Source: Candidatus Poribacteria bacterium (GTDB lineage Bacteria > Poribacteria > WGA-4E > GCA-2687025). Taken from it: a stretch of 64,000 nt of DNA. Position numbers and translations under genes: made by a program. The notes below the pieces were generated by a model. It ran no database searches. It saw only the letters and a program-made list of their open reading frames with translations, and was not told where the DNA came from. Where the stretch lies: NCBI GenBank assembly GCA_018644665.1, contig JABGQA010000109.1:1-64000 (forward strand). The letters run 5' to 3'. Positions 1 to 8,951 of the stretch are shown one piece after another. Position 1 is the first letter of the stretch. Every line of letters begins with the position of its first letter.

Positions 1-50
1 AGGATACGCCGCCTGCTTCATCCTCCCCATACACAACTTCCGACCATATC

Positions 51-959
51 TCAGATGCCAGCACGCCGTCGCGCGTCGGCGATGAATCCCAGCAACTCGT
101 CGCGGCACTCGTGTTCCCACTCGCCGTCGTGCATGGGACGCACTGCGGCGGCGAGTTCCCACAGCGCAAGGTGCTCGACAGGCCGCCCGGCGGCCTCTTC
201 GTACCGCCGTAGGAACTGATCGGCTATGGCGCTGCCCATTCCGTTCAGATGCATGTCCATGCGGCAGTAGGCCACGTCGATGGCCGGATCCCCGTACGCG
301 GCCTCTTCCCAGTCGAGTACGGCAACGATGTCCCGACCATCCCAGAGGACGTTCCCCGTCCAGAAGTCGGTGTGCAGCAGCGCTCGCGAAGTCGACGTGG
401 TTTGCGCGTGCATGTCCGCGATGGCGTGCCATAGGAGTTCGCCATGCGGATGGGTGTGCATGTAGTCCGGGACTCCCGCCTTGAGGAACCACACGCATTC
501 CGCGTTGCCGTCCATGAGGATCGGCATGTCGGAATCGCAGATCGCGGTCCGGTGGATCCGTGCCAGCATCGCTGCTGCTGCCGTGGCGTACGCCACGGCG
601 TCCTCATCACAGTTGGGTTCGACGCCGTCGATGAAGCCGCTGGCGATGGCGGGCGCTCCAAGAAGCGCGCCTCGGTCGTCTAGCCAGATGGGTTCCGGCG
701 TCGGCACGTCCGCTTCGCGCAGCATCTGCAAGGCGCGGAACTCGCGCCGGGCCTTCGCCTCGCGGTCCAAGTCTGGGTTCTCGTACGTCTTCAGCACCAA
801 GCGAGTCACTGCGTCGCCGCCGGCGCGGACGGAGATGACATAGGCCGCGTTGTAGTGATCGCCAGGAGCCGGCACGACGGTGGCGCCATCGGCTGGGTAG
901 CCGAGAGCGCCCAGTAGCTGGGAAATAACGTCATCGGAGGGCAACGGGTGTTCGGTCAT
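51..959 (-). CDS. Aminoglycoside phosphotransferase (APH)-family kinase
   Basis: A 302-residue cytoplasmic kinase-like protein of the APH/choline kinase fold. Visible: a candidate ATP-lysine in LVLKTY (K57), the Brenner catalytic motif HTDFWTGN (H196, D198, N203) and the metal-binding aspartate of LDWEEA (D216), all in the usual order and spacing. Such proteins phosphorylate hydroxyl groups of small molecules (aminoglycosides, choline, sugars, macrolides); the substrate cannot be read from sequence. It is transcribed away from the esterase gene that starts about 200 bp upstream on the other strand. It is one of three diverged APH-like kinases in the window (also near 40 kb and 50 kb), so a resistance role should not be assumed. 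Confidence 0.85.
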   Translation of the reverse strand: MTEHPLPSDDVISQLLGALGYPADGATVVPAPGDHYNAAYVISVRAGGDAVTRLVLKTYENPDLDREAKARREFRALQMLREADVPTPEPIWLDDRGALLGAPAIASGFIDGVEPNCDEDAVAYATAAAAMLARIHRTAICDSDMPILMDGNAECVWFLKAGVPDYMHTHPHGELLWHAIADMHAQTTSTSRALLHTDFWTGNVLWDGRDIVAVLDWEEAAYGDPAIDVAYCRMDMHLNGMGSAIADQFLRRYEEAAGRPVEHLALWELAAAVRPMHDGEWEHECRDELLGFIADARRRAGI

Positions 960-1160
960 GGGCGGCGAATTCCGCGGCGGATGGTTACAGACCTCAGGGA
1001 AACCCCCGCTCGGGATGCACTGCCGCGGCGGCAGGGGAGTCCCCGCACGCCAGGTCGGCGCCAGGCCCGCCGGCGCCCACTGGTCGGCTTGCGCCTCCCG
1101 ATGCCGCTTGCGACAATCACGGCGGCGCCGCCGAACTCACGCCGACCGCCGGGAGGGCTC

Positions 1161-3224
1161 ATGCTGACATTCGGGCCGCATGTGGACGGGTTCCACGATG
1201 TCGAGAACCAGGTCATCGACCACATCCGACGTCGGGCACGCGAGCACTTCGCGCGGCAGGCGGAGGAGAAGGCCGCGGTCAACACGGTCGCGGAGTTCGA
1301 GCGTCGACGAGACACGCTGCGCGAACGCTTCCTGGACGCGATGGGCGGCCTCCCGACCGAACGCACGCCGCTGAACCTGGAATGCACGGGTACCCTGGAT
1401 CGCGGCTCGTACGTCATCGAGAAGCTGATCTACCAGAGCTTGCCAGAGTTCTACGTCACGGCTGCGCTGTACGTGCCGAAGGGCATCACGGAGCGGCGTC
1501 CCGCGGTCGTGTTCGTCCACGGCCACAGCGACGAAGGCAAGTCGTACGTCGAATACCAGAAAGTGTGTGCGGACCTCGTCGAGAACGGGTTCGTCGTGAT
1601 GGCGGTCGACCCACCCGGTCAAGGCGAGCGGTTCCAGTACTTCGACCCCGAGTCCGGCAAGCGCATCATCGGCGGCTGCACCACGGAACACACGCATGCG
1701 GGCATCCAGTTCAACGTGGGCGGCGCGAGCGTAGGTCGCCACTTCATCTGGGACGTCATGCGTGGCATCGACTACCTCGAGACGCGCGACGAGGTGGACG
1801 CTTCGAAGATCGCGGTCACTGGGAACTCGGGCGGGGGCACGCAGTCCAGCCTGCTGATGATGAGCGAGACGCGGCTCGCGGCAGCCGTGCCGTGCACGTT
1901 CATGATGACGCTCGAGTCGTACATGATGACCGGGCAGCCGCAGGACAGCGAACAGATCATCCCAGGAGCCATGGCCCACGGGCCGGACCACGACGACGTC
2001 ATCACCATGATGGCGCCCAAGCCCGTGTTGGTCGGCGCGGCCGCGTACGACTTCTTCCCGATCGAAGGCGCCCACGAGGCCGTGCGCCGCGCGAAGCGCG
2101 TCTACGCCCTGTACGGCGCCGAGGGCAACGTCGACATCAGCGTGGCCCCGACACGCCACCTGTACTCCTCGTACTTGCGGCAGGCGTGCGTGAATTGGCT
2201 GCGCGTGCACCTGTGCGGCGACCCCGGGGACTTTGTCACCGGTACTCCTGAGATCCTGCCGCCCGAGGAACTGTGGGCCACGCCGAACGGACAGGTGCTC
2301 GACCTGCATCCGGCCAGCCGGACTGTCTTCGACCTCAATCGCGAGCGTCTCGCGACGGTGTGTCCCGAGCCCAAGCCCATCCGCAGCGCCGACGAGCGCG
2401 CGGCCCATGTCGCCCGCGTCCGGGCCGACGTGCGGGAGGTACTCGGCGTCCGCGATGCCGACGGGCTCCCCATATATCCACGCATCATCACCGAGTCGGA
2501 AGTAGACGGCTTCGCCTGCGAGAAAGTGTTCTTCTTCACTGAGCCGGGCATCACGGTCACGGCCACCATCGTGCACCCGAGGGAAGGAGTCGCCGCGCGG
2601 CGGACGGACATCGCGCTGTTCGAGAACGGCACGAGCGACATTCCCGACCGTCGCGAGTGGATGGACGAACGGCTCGCGGACGGCGTCCGACTGTGCGTGT
2701 TCGACGCGCGCGGCACAGGCGCCGTGCAGACGCGCTCCATCGGCCAGAGGGGCGGGGCGCACGCGTACCAGTACAAGCTCGCATGCGACGTGATGATGCT
2801 GGGCGGTTCGACGTTGGGTGGACGCGTGTTCGATGTCGTCCGCGCGCACGACTACCTGAGGTCGCGCGACGACGTCGGCGACATCGGCCTCTACGGCGCC
2901 GGACGCGGGGCGATCGACGGCTATCTCGCCGCAGCGCTGATCGGCGACCTCACCCGCGCCGAGTTCGAGGACATGCTCTACTCGTACCGACACCTGACCG
3001 ACACGCGCTACTACGATCGCGACGCGTACAACCTGGAGATCATGGCGTACGGCACGCTGGCGCGCTTCGATCTCGTCGACCTTCTGCCGTGTCTGGGCGA
3101 TGCGTCGACGGAGTTCGTCTCGCCGCGCGATGCGACCGGACAGGCGTTGTCCGACGATGCTTTCGACCAGCGCTTCACACAGGTGGCTCGCGACCTGGGC
3201 CACCTAAGCCAGGAGAACGCGTAG
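1161..3224 (+). CDS. Two-domain alpha/beta hydrolase, acetylxylan-esterase-like
   Basis: A 687-residue protein. The first half is a serine esterase/dienelactone-hydrolase type alpha/beta hydrolase: an HGHSDEG oxyanion-type strand near residue 120, nucleophile elbow GNSGGG (S223), a later acidic residue in the AAYDFF segment and a candidate histidine in PTRHLY. The second half looks like another alpha/beta hydrolase, but its elbow reads GAGRGA, without the serine, so it is probably catalytically dead or structural. I chose the ATG at 1161 because a GGGAGGG ribosome site lies 4-10 bases upstream; the reading frame stays open upstream but that stretch is arginine-rich and not protein-like. No signal peptide is visible. 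It is followed after 24 bp by a polytopic membrane protein and probably forms an operon with it. Likely action: deacylation of a sugar ester (inference). Confidence 0.7.
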   Translation: MLTFGPHVDGFHDVENQVIDHIRRRAREHFARQAEEKAAVNTVAEFERRRDTLRERFLDAMGGLPTERTPLNLECTGTLDRGSYVIEKLIYQSLPEFYVTAALYVPKGITERRPAVVFVHGHSDEGKSYVEYQKVCADLVENGFVVMAVDPPGQGERFQYFDPESGKRIIGGCTTEHTHAGIQFNVGGASVGRHFIWDVMRGIDYLETRDEVDASKIAVTGNSGGGTQSSLLMMSETRLAAAVPCTFMMTLESYMMTGQPQDSEQIIPGAMAHGPDHDDVITMMAPKPVLVGAAAYDFFPIEGAHEAVRRAKRVYALYGAEGNVDISVAPTRHLYSSYLRQACVNWLRVHLCGDPGDFVTGTPEILPPEELWATPNGQVLDLHPASRTVFDLNRERLATVCPEPKPIRSADERAAHVARVRADVREVLGVRDADGLPIYPRIITESEVDGFACEKVFFFTEPGITVTATIVHPREGVAARRTDIALFENGTSDIPDRREWMDERLADGVRLCVFDARGTGAVQTRSIGQRGGAHAYQYKLACDVMMLGGSTLGGRVFDVVRAHDYLRSRDDVGDIGLYGAGRGAIDGYLAAALIGDLTRAEFEDMLYSYRHLTDTRYYDRDAYNLEIMAYGTLARFDLVDLLPCLGDASTEFVSPRDATGQALSDDAFDQRFTQVARDLGHLSQENA

Positions 3225-3248
3225 CCACGCGCCGTGGCCGGTTGACCC

Positions 3249-5201
3249 GTGAAGGCCCACGACGAACGATATCTGGAGCAACCCTGGACGTGGCGCGCCC
3301 ACGCCATCGGTCTGGCGCTGTCCGCGTTCATCGGGTTCGCGACCATCTACAACCTGATGGTCATCCACGGCTCGTACACGGCCATCGACTTCAGCGCGGC
3401 AGCCGCGGCCTTCCTCCTGTTCCTGTGCGCCCTTCCGGTGAATGGCGTCGCCGCGCGGCTGAGTCCACGACTGGCTCTGACGGCCGCCGAACTCCGCCTG
3501 GTATACGTGATGATGCTGGTGGCGTGCGCGATCCCCACGATGGGTTTGACGGCGCAACTCATGCCCATCATAACGTCCGCGCACTACTTCGCCACGCCCG
3601 AGAACTCCTGGGCAGAGACCGTCCAGCCACATCTTCCGCGGTGGCTTGTCCCGCAGGGCGCGAAGGCGATACGCGACTTCTACGAAGGGTCGCCAGGTGG
3701 CTCCGGCGCCGTCCCCTGGGGAGCATGGATGCGCCCGTTGTTGATGTGGAGCGTCTTCCTCGCGGCGCTTTACGCCACGTCCATCGCGGTGATGGTCATC
3801 GTCCGGCGCCAGTGGATGGACCACGAGCGGCTCGTGTACCCGCTCGCGCAGTTGCCCATCGAGATGTCCCAGCGTACGCCCGGCCGGGCGGTTGGGCCCT
3901 TCTTCACGAACACAGCGATGTGGGCCGGCTTCGTTGTGGCCGCCCTGAACGGCGCGCTTACCGGCCTGCATCACTACTTCCCGACGGTGCCGTCGCTACG
4001 ACCTGAGTTGGTCTCGATCCCGATCCTCCGAAACACGGAATGGCTGCGCTTCCGCCTCTCGCTTCCGATGCTCGGGTTCTTCTTCCTCGTGCATCTGGAC
4101 GTCGCGTTCAGCGTCTGGTTCTTCAACCTATTCAGCCTGGCCGTCCGCGGCGTGCTCAGGATCTACAGCGTCCACGTCGTGGAGAACCTGGGCATCTACG
4201 GCGCGCGGTCGCCGATATTCGCGCATCTGGGCATGGGGGCGATGGTCGTGTTGGTTCTCGCCGGGCTATGGACGGGGCGCCATCACCTGCGAGGGGTGTT
4301 CCTGCGTGCGCTCCGCCGAGACGCTGGCGTCGACGACGCGACGGAGGCCATGTCCTACCGCGCCGCGGCTGTGGTCCTGTGTGTCAGCATCTCGGTCATG
4401 GTTGTGTGGCTGCGCGCCACGGGAATCCCTCTGTGGGTGACGGTGCTGTTCCTGCTCGCGGCCCTCATCCTGTTCTACGGGCTGACACGCGTGGTCGCGG
4501 AGAGCGGCATGGCCGAGGCCGTCGCGTCGACGACGGGCTCGTCGTTCGTGGTCTCGGGCTTCGGCGCCGGCGCGTTGGGGCCGCCTGGCCTAGCGGCGCT
4601 CAGCCTGACATACGTGTGGTCGGCGGACATCCGCACCTTCGCGATGGCGTCCGTGGCGAACGGGCTGAAGATCGTCGACGGCCCGACGGGCCGCCGTCGC
4701 CGCATCCTGTGGTCGATGGTGGGCGCGATCGTCGCGTGCTTCGTCGCCTCGGCGGTGACGATGCTGTACCTCTCCTACCGTTACGGGGGCATCAACGGGA
4801 ACTCGTGGTTCTTCGGGGGCGGCGCGCGCGCGCCGTACGACTACGCGGTCAGCAAGATCCTCAACCCCGAGGGCCCGAACGTCGCGGGGTGGATCTTCAA
4901 GGGGATCGGCGCGGGCGCCATGGGCCTCCTCATGTTGCTGCGCACGCGCTTCCTATGGTTCCCGTTTCATCCGATTGGGTTCGCGATCGGCCCCATCTGG
5001 ATCATGGACCATATCTGGGTGACGGTGTTTCTCGCGTGGGCGTTGAAGTTGTCGATCCTGCGCTGGGGCGGCGTGCGTCTGTACGGAGCCGCGCGGCCGT
5101 TCTTCCTGGGCCTTATCCTCGGCCAGTTCACCTGCAACGGGTCGTGGCTCATTGTGGACGCCATCACGGGCGCCAAGGGCAACCTGATCTTCTGGATCTG
5201 A
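3249..5201 (+). CDS. DUF6785/DUF6784-like polytopic membrane protein (copy 1)
   Basis: A 650-residue integral membrane protein with many hydrophobic segments (about 12-14) in the inner membrane. It starts at GTG 3249, 24 bp after the esterase, so the two are probably co-transcribed. It shares landmarks with two other proteins in this window (34410 and 56087): SPRLALTAAELRLVY near residue 75, RRQWMDHERLVYPLAQLP near residue 186, and a C-terminal FPFHPIGFAIG segment followed by FFLGLILGQF. The pattern resembles the DUF6785/DUF6784 membrane proteins described in Lentisphaerae, Planctomycetes and Poribacteria; function is unknown. The operon context suggests transport or export of the esterase substrate or product, but no transporter motif is recognised. 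Confidence 0.75.
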   Translation: MKAHDERYLEQPWTWRAHAIGLALSAFIGFATIYNLMVIHGSYTAIDFSAAAAAFLLFLCALPVNGVAARLSPRLALTAAELRLVYVMMLVACAIPTMGLTAQLMPIITSAHYFATPENSWAETVQPHLPRWLVPQGAKAIRDFYEGSPGGSGAVPWGAWMRPLLMWSVFLAALYATSIAVMVIVRRQWMDHERLVYPLAQLPIEMSQRTPGRAVGPFFTNTAMWAGFVVAALNGALTGLHHYFPTVPSLRPELVSIPILRNTEWLRFRLSLPMLGFFFLVHLDVAFSVWFFNLFSLAVRGVLRIYSVHVVENLGIYGARSPIFAHLGMGAMVVLVLAGLWTGRHHLRGVFLRALRRDAGVDDATEAMSYRAAAVVLCVSISVMVVWLRATGIPLWVTVLFLLAALILFYGLTRVVAESGMAEAVASTTGSSFVVSGFGAGALGPPGLAALSLTYVWSADIRTFAMASVANGLKIVDGPTGRRRRILWSMVGAIVACFVASAVTMLYLSYRYGGINGNSWFFGGGARAPYDYAVSKILNPEGPNVAGWIFKGIGAGAMGLLMLLRTRFLWFPFHPIGFAIGPIWIMDHIWVTVFLAWALKLSILRWGGVRLYGAARPFFLGLILGQFTCNGSWLIVDAITGAKGNLIFWI

Positions 5202-5329
5202 CGGCCCGCCCGACCTGGGTTGCTGGCCCGTCCGTATACTCCTGTCGGGCCCGTCGGCAGCCGCGCAGTGGCGGCCGGGGCTCCGCACCACGCCGGCTAT
5301 ACGCGAACACACGGACGGAGGGATCGTGG

Positions 5330-5761
5330 ATGAAGCGCATAGGTATGCTTGCATTGATTGTCGGAGCGGCGGCGCTCGGAGGCCTAGTGGCGCCGGGGGC
5401 AACGACACCCGCCGTCGAGGCTCCGCAGCCCAAGCTCGTCGGGGTGCTGCATCATGCCGACTGGTGCGGGAGCTGCAAGGTGTTGGACCCGAAGCTTGAG
5501 GCCGTGAAGCGCGACTTCCAGGGACAAGGCGTGCTGTTCACGCGCGTCGACCTAACGGACGAATTCACACAGGCGCAGTCGGTCCTGTTCGCCTCCTGGG
5601 TCGGCTACGAGGCCGTGTTGGCCGAGAACCAGAAGACCGGGTTCATGGTTCTCGTCAATCCCGCGACCGGCGAAGCGGTGGGCAAGCTGACCAAGACGCA
5701 GTCGGAAGACGAACTGCGAGCGGCGATCGCGGACGCCCTGGCGGCGGTCACCAACGGATGA
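5330..5761 (+). CDS. Exported thioredoxin-fold protein
   Basis: A 143-residue protein with an N-terminal hydrophobic segment (residues 3-24, signal peptide or anchor) and a thioredoxin-like fold carrying HADWCGSCKVL (C46, C49). The CxxC is the redox pair of the family; GS in between differs from the GP of classical thioredoxin. It probably acts outside the cytoplasmic membrane as a disulfide reductase or isomerase. The ATG at 5330 is preceded by GGACGGAGGGA (5314-5322 region), a good ribosome site. A TATACT hexamer at 5236-5241 could be a -10 box but no convincing -35 accompanies it. The gene is followed by a large GC-rich hairpin and a convergent gene. Confidence 0.8.
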   Translation: MKRIGMLALIVGAAALGGLVAPGATTPAVEAPQPKLVGVLHHADWCGSCKVLDPKLEAVKRDFQGQGVLFTRVDLTDEFTQAQSVLFASWVGYEAVLAENQKTGFMVLVNPATGEAVGKLTKTQSEDELRAAIADALAAVTNG

Positions 5762-5777
5762 TCGGGCGGAGGACGCG

Positions 5778-5811
5778 CGCGGACGCCCTGGGCCGGGCCC
5801 GGGCGTCCGCG
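5778..5811. terminator. GC-rich hairpin between convergent genes
   Basis: An 11-bp perfect stem (5778-5788 with 5801-5811) and a 12-base loop sit between the stop of the thioredoxin-like gene and the stop of the convergent Rieske gene. There is no T-tract on either side, so it may be a weak bidirectional terminator or an RNA-stabilising hairpin. Confidence 0.45.
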
Positions 5812-5823
5812 TGCCACTGCGCG

Positions 5824-7596
5824 CTACGCGTCTACGCCTTCGTCTGGGTCGTCCGCGGACAGCTGCTCTCCGCGATGGAGCCGCATCGCGAGGGTCGCCG
5901 TCTGACCCAGCGCGCGGAGCGTCGGGGCATGCGCGGCGAGGTAGCGCGTGGCGGCTACCAACGCGACACGCGCGCGTTCCTCGTCCAACTCGTCCGCCTG
6001 CGTGAAGGCGGCCTCGAGCATCTGGTACGAATGGAACTCGCCGTCCTCGCGGAGCAGCGACTTGCCGAGCGTCTGCAGCAGGCGCTCACGGCGATGCCCT
6101 AGCGACATGTACCGGTAGGCGTGTGTGCCCGCGGCGTCGACCTCGCCCTGAGCATCTGAGAGCGCCAGCAGGCCTGTCAGGAGCGTGTCGGCGTCGTCAG
6201 ACAGAGCCGCAGTCTCGCGACGGTGCACCGGTAGTCTAGCTGCCGGTCTGTTGAACCAGCGATCGAAGTAGACAGGCATGGCTCCGTGGAACACGCCGCG
6301 TAGCAACTCCGTGGACGGCGCGCGCTTGGCGCACTGATGTAGAGCGTTCGCGGCCGTGTAGGTGTGCAGGACAGCGATCCAGTCGCCCAGTTCGTTCTTG
6401 GTGTGGAACTGCGCGATGCGCAGCGACGCGGCGTACGCCAACGTCTGGGTGAGTTGGGTGATCTCGGCGCCGGCGCCGATGGCCCCCTTCAGCTCCTCGA
6501 TGATGGCGATCGGGTCGTCGCCGAGGAGCGTCTTGGTCAGGACCTCCGACGCGTCGGTCGGCCATTCCCGTCCCGCGCCCGCTGCCACGAGGTGGTCCAG
6601 TTCCTCGAAGGTCTCGTCGAGCGCTGACACGATGTCGATCGGGCTCTGCCAACGGTTCTGCTCCTCGGAGCGCGACGAACTCGCAAGCCCGGCGACGAGC
6701 GTCGGCAAGACCTCATCCGCCTTGTTCCATCCGAGGATCTCCAGCAGCTCGAACGCCTTGTTGACGAAGTCGAGCGTGTGACCGCCGTCGCGGAAGAAGT
6801 GGTCCGTCGCGGCAGCGACCATCATGTCGCACACCTCGGCGGGAGTCGCGCCCTGGCGGATGGCTGTCAGCACGGTGCGCTCGGCGCCGTCGGCGTTTCG
6901 CACCTCGATGAAGTACCGGAACCACTCTTTGAGGCGCGCAATCGAGTGCTCCTCGGTGTCGAGCGGATCCAGCGCAATGCGCGGGGCCGATCCCGATGTC
7001 TCCCGCGACACGTGCACCATGCCCTGGTAGAGGCCGAGCGCCTGCTCCGTGTCGTCGAGGTCGTCCAGCACGCGGGCCATCGCGGTGAGGATCGTGAGCC
7101 CGGACCCCCATCCCGCGCGACGGAATCGAGTTCCGTAGAGCGCGCCAGTCTCCACCGTGTCGCGCGTGGGCGCCTCGGCCGCCTGCAACGCGATCGCCCC
7201 CTTGGCGATGATGAGCGGGATGTTCTGCTCCATGCCTTCGTGGAGGCGACGCTGCCAGTGCGCCGCGCGTCCATCGTCGGCGCCGTTCACGCCCACGAAC
7301 ACCTCGCCATCGCGGATGTCTACCGGGAAAACGGCGACATCGTCCGCCCACGGGTCGAATGTGCAGCCGCTCGCGGCGTCAAACCGCGCGTGGTGCCAGT
7401 CGCAGATGACGATCCCGTTTGTGAGGGTGCCTTCGCTCATGGGATAGCCCATATGCGGACACCGGTTGTCGACCGCGCGGATGCGGCCGTCGCTCTTGAG
7501 GAGCGCCACGGCGCGGCCCTGCACGTTAGCAGCCTGCAGCGATCCCTCGGGGATGTCGTCGACACGGCCACAGGACACGTACTCAACGCTCGCCAT
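5824..7596 (-). CDS. Rieske [2Fe-2S] protein fused to a large helical domain
   Basis: 590 residues. Residues 1-105 are a Rieske ferredoxin domain with CPHMG (C46, H48) and CDWHH (C65, H68), the two-Cys/two-His cluster ligands. Residues about 110-590 are a long, mostly helical region I cannot assign with certainty. It contains FFRDGGHTLDF, PTLVAGL and WIAVLHTYTAANALH, and these line up with FRQSGHNVIF, PTLIGGV and WHVINHTAALIEL in the neighbouring protein (7701-8645), so the two are homologous. The conserved histidines suggest a metal- or cofactor-binding helical oxygenase/oxidase-like fold (questin-oxidase-like is a possibility, unproven). The start is supported by GAAGGAGAG seven bases before ATG 7596. 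It is the downstream gene of a minus-strand operon facing a Rieske-containing sigma-54 activator. Cytoplasmic; no signal peptide. Confidence 0.7.
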   Translation of the reverse strand: MASVEYVSCGRVDDIPEGSLQAANVQGRAVALLKSDGRIRAVDNRCPHMGYPMSEGTLTNGIVICDWHHARFDAASGCTFDPWADDVAVFPVDIRDGEVFVGVNGADDGRAAHWQRRLHEGMEQNIPLIIAKGAIALQAAEAPTRDTVETGALYGTRFRRAGWGSGLTILTAMARVLDDLDDTEQALGLYQGMVHVSRETSGSAPRIALDPLDTEEHSIARLKEWFRYFIEVRNADGAERTVLTAIRQGATPAEVCDMMVAAATDHFFRDGGHTLDFVNKAFELLEILGWNKADEVLPTLVAGLASSSRSEEQNRWQSPIDIVSALDETFEELDHLVAAGAGREWPTDASEVLTKTLLGDDPIAIIEELKGAIGAGAEITQLTQTLAYAASLRIAQFHTKNELGDWIAVLHTYTAANALHQCAKRAPSTELLRGVFHGAMPVYFDRWFNRPAARLPVHRRETAALSDDADTLLTGLLALSDAQGEVDAAGTHAYRYMSLGHRRERLLQTLGKSLLREDGEFHSYQMLEAAFTQADELDEERARVALVAATRYLAAHAPTLRALGQTATLAMRLHRGEQLSADDPDEGVDA

Positions 7597-7700
7597 CGAA
7601 ACTCTCCTTCACTTCCTTATCCCTCGAACTCACGGGACGTCTCTACGCGTTCGTATTGGCGTCGTGCACGCCACGGCGCTCCGGGGCCCGCCTATCGCCG

Positions 7701-8645
7701 TCACATCAGGTACTGCAGCCGGTCGGCCGCCTCGCGTGCCGTGGCCGGGTCATCGACGACGCTCATGACGCGGCCGAAGCCGTACTGCGTCTTGATCCGG
7801 TGGGTGAGGAACGCGGATTGCCCGTTCGGCGTCTCCGTCGTCCAGAACTCGACGCCCGTCGGAGGCAGCGTTACCTTCACGCCCGGACCCAGTTCGTCGG
7901 TCAGGTCCGGCAGGGAGCGCCACAGCTGGACGTGTTTGCGGTGCGCGGCGAGGCCCCGCTGCGCGAGATCACCATAGCCGCGGGCGGACAGTTCTATCAG
8001 CGCCGCAGTGTGGTTGATGACGTGCCACGGGCCGCCGAAGCCGCGCTTGCGTTCGGCCGCCGACGCGATCAGTTCCTCGACGACAACTGCGGCCATGTCG
8101 TCCGGCGTGTCGTATGCCGGGACGCTGTCGTCGACTGGCACGTCGGCGCCCTCGATCCATCCCCGCGCAGCGCCGTAGTACCCACGCCCCATCGCGGCGG
8201 CATCGAAGCCCTCGATCAGCCGGCGTACTCCGCCGATCAGCGTGGGCGTCGCGTGCATCGGATGGTCGTCCAGCGCGCGGAGCGCGATCGCGGCGAAGAT
8301 GACGTTGTGCCCCGACTGTCGGAACCCATCGATGTTGCCGGCGAGCGCCTCCGCGATGCTGCCAGTCAGCGCAGGGTCGCTTTCCTCCGGCGTTACGGGC
8401 GTGAACAACTCGGCGACGCTGATACCGGCTCCGTCCGCGTCGAACCACAAGCCCTCCTCGCCCGCTATGATGCGGTCGAGGTACCCACCGATGGCATCCC
8501 CGACTTCCGGCGACAGGCCTGCGTTGTCTTCACCGAAGAAGTACCCGGCGACAACGGCCGCTCCGAGGTGTCCGGCCATGCTGTTGGCGTGATGGGCGCG
8601 GCTCAACCCGCACAGGCCACGGTACAGGTACGCGAAGTCGACCAC
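7701..8645 (-). CDS. Histidine-containing helical protein, homologue of the domain fused to Rieske downstream
   Basis: 314 residues from GTG 8645, which follows an excellent AAGGAGGGAGG ribosome site (8661-8650). The frame continues open to ATG 8900, which also has AGGAGGT seven bases upstream, so a 399-residue form is possible; but codons between about 8770 and 8646 in this frame give an arginine-rich, non-protein-like stretch, so the shorter form is preferred. Landmarks: YRGLCGLSRAHHANSMAGH near the N-terminus, FRQSGHNVIFAAIALRAL, PTLIGGVRRLIEGF and WHVINHTAALIEL. The last three correspond to motifs in the Rieske-fused protein 104 bp downstream. No known family is certain. The repeated His-containing helices suggest a metal or cofactor site. 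It probably works with the downstream Rieske protein, which could supply electrons (inference). Confidence 0.65.
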   Translation of the reverse strand: MVDFAYLYRGLCGLSRAHHANSMAGHLGAAVVAGYFFGEDNAGLSPEVGDAIGGYLDRIIAGEEGLWFDADGAGISVAELFTPVTPEESDPALTGSIAEALAGNIDGFRQSGHNVIFAAIALRALDDHPMHATPTLIGGVRRLIEGFDAAAMGRGYYGAARGWIEGADVPVDDSVPAYDTPDDMAAVVVEELIASAAERKRGFGGPWHVINHTAALIELSARGYGDLAQRGLAAHRKHVQLWRSLPDLTDELGPGVKVTLPPTGVEFWTTETPNGQSAFLTHRIKTQYGFGRVMSVVDDPATAREAADRLQYLM

Positions 8646-8659
8646 GGCGTCCTCCCTCC

Positions 8660-8900
8660 TTAGCATCCAACACGGCGCCTTTCGACGTCTGGGTAAGCGT
8701 TGTCCCTGGAGGGACGCGCGCCAACTGCCGTCACGGCGGCTGCTCGACGCGCGTCGGCGGCATCTGTCGGCCAGTTCCCGCTCGGTACGGCGCTCCGCGC
8801 CCGCGAGTCGCGCCCGCTGCTCCGCGTCGAGAGCCCCGTACATGTCCTCAAAGTGCCTCAGCAGCATGCCATGCGCGTCGCAGGTAGACACGTTCATCAT
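8660..8900 (-). other. Possible short leader gene, apparently frameshifted
   Basis: ATG 8900 has a near-perfect AGGAGGT ribosome site (8914-8908, spacing 7), and the next 45 or so codons have strong coding character (almost all third positions G or C), giving MMNVSTCDAHGMLLRHFEDM and onward. Around 8765-8785 this quality is lost in the starting frame and appears in the frame shifted by one base (TDAADARRAAAVTAV to a TAA at 8662-8660), ending inside the ribosome site of the next gene. A small protein of about 80 residues with one frameshift (real or sequencing) would explain this. Alternatively it is an N-terminal extension of the 7701-8645 gene. Product unknown. Confidence 0.4.
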
Positions 8901-8951
8901 GAGCGGTACCTCCTCGGCCAGGACGCGGTTGCCGGTTCGCGGCCGGACAAC

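Noticed and set aside
51..959. Reading the three APH-like proteins as antibiotic-resistance genes
   Set aside because: The motifs define only the general kinase fold. The proteins are diverged from each other and have no resistance-type context.
1137..3203. 688-codon open frame on the minus strand opposite the esterase
   Set aside because: The other strand encodes a protein with clear hydrolase motifs. The translation is rich in R/H/V/D without domains, as expected of an antisense shadow in high-GC DNA.
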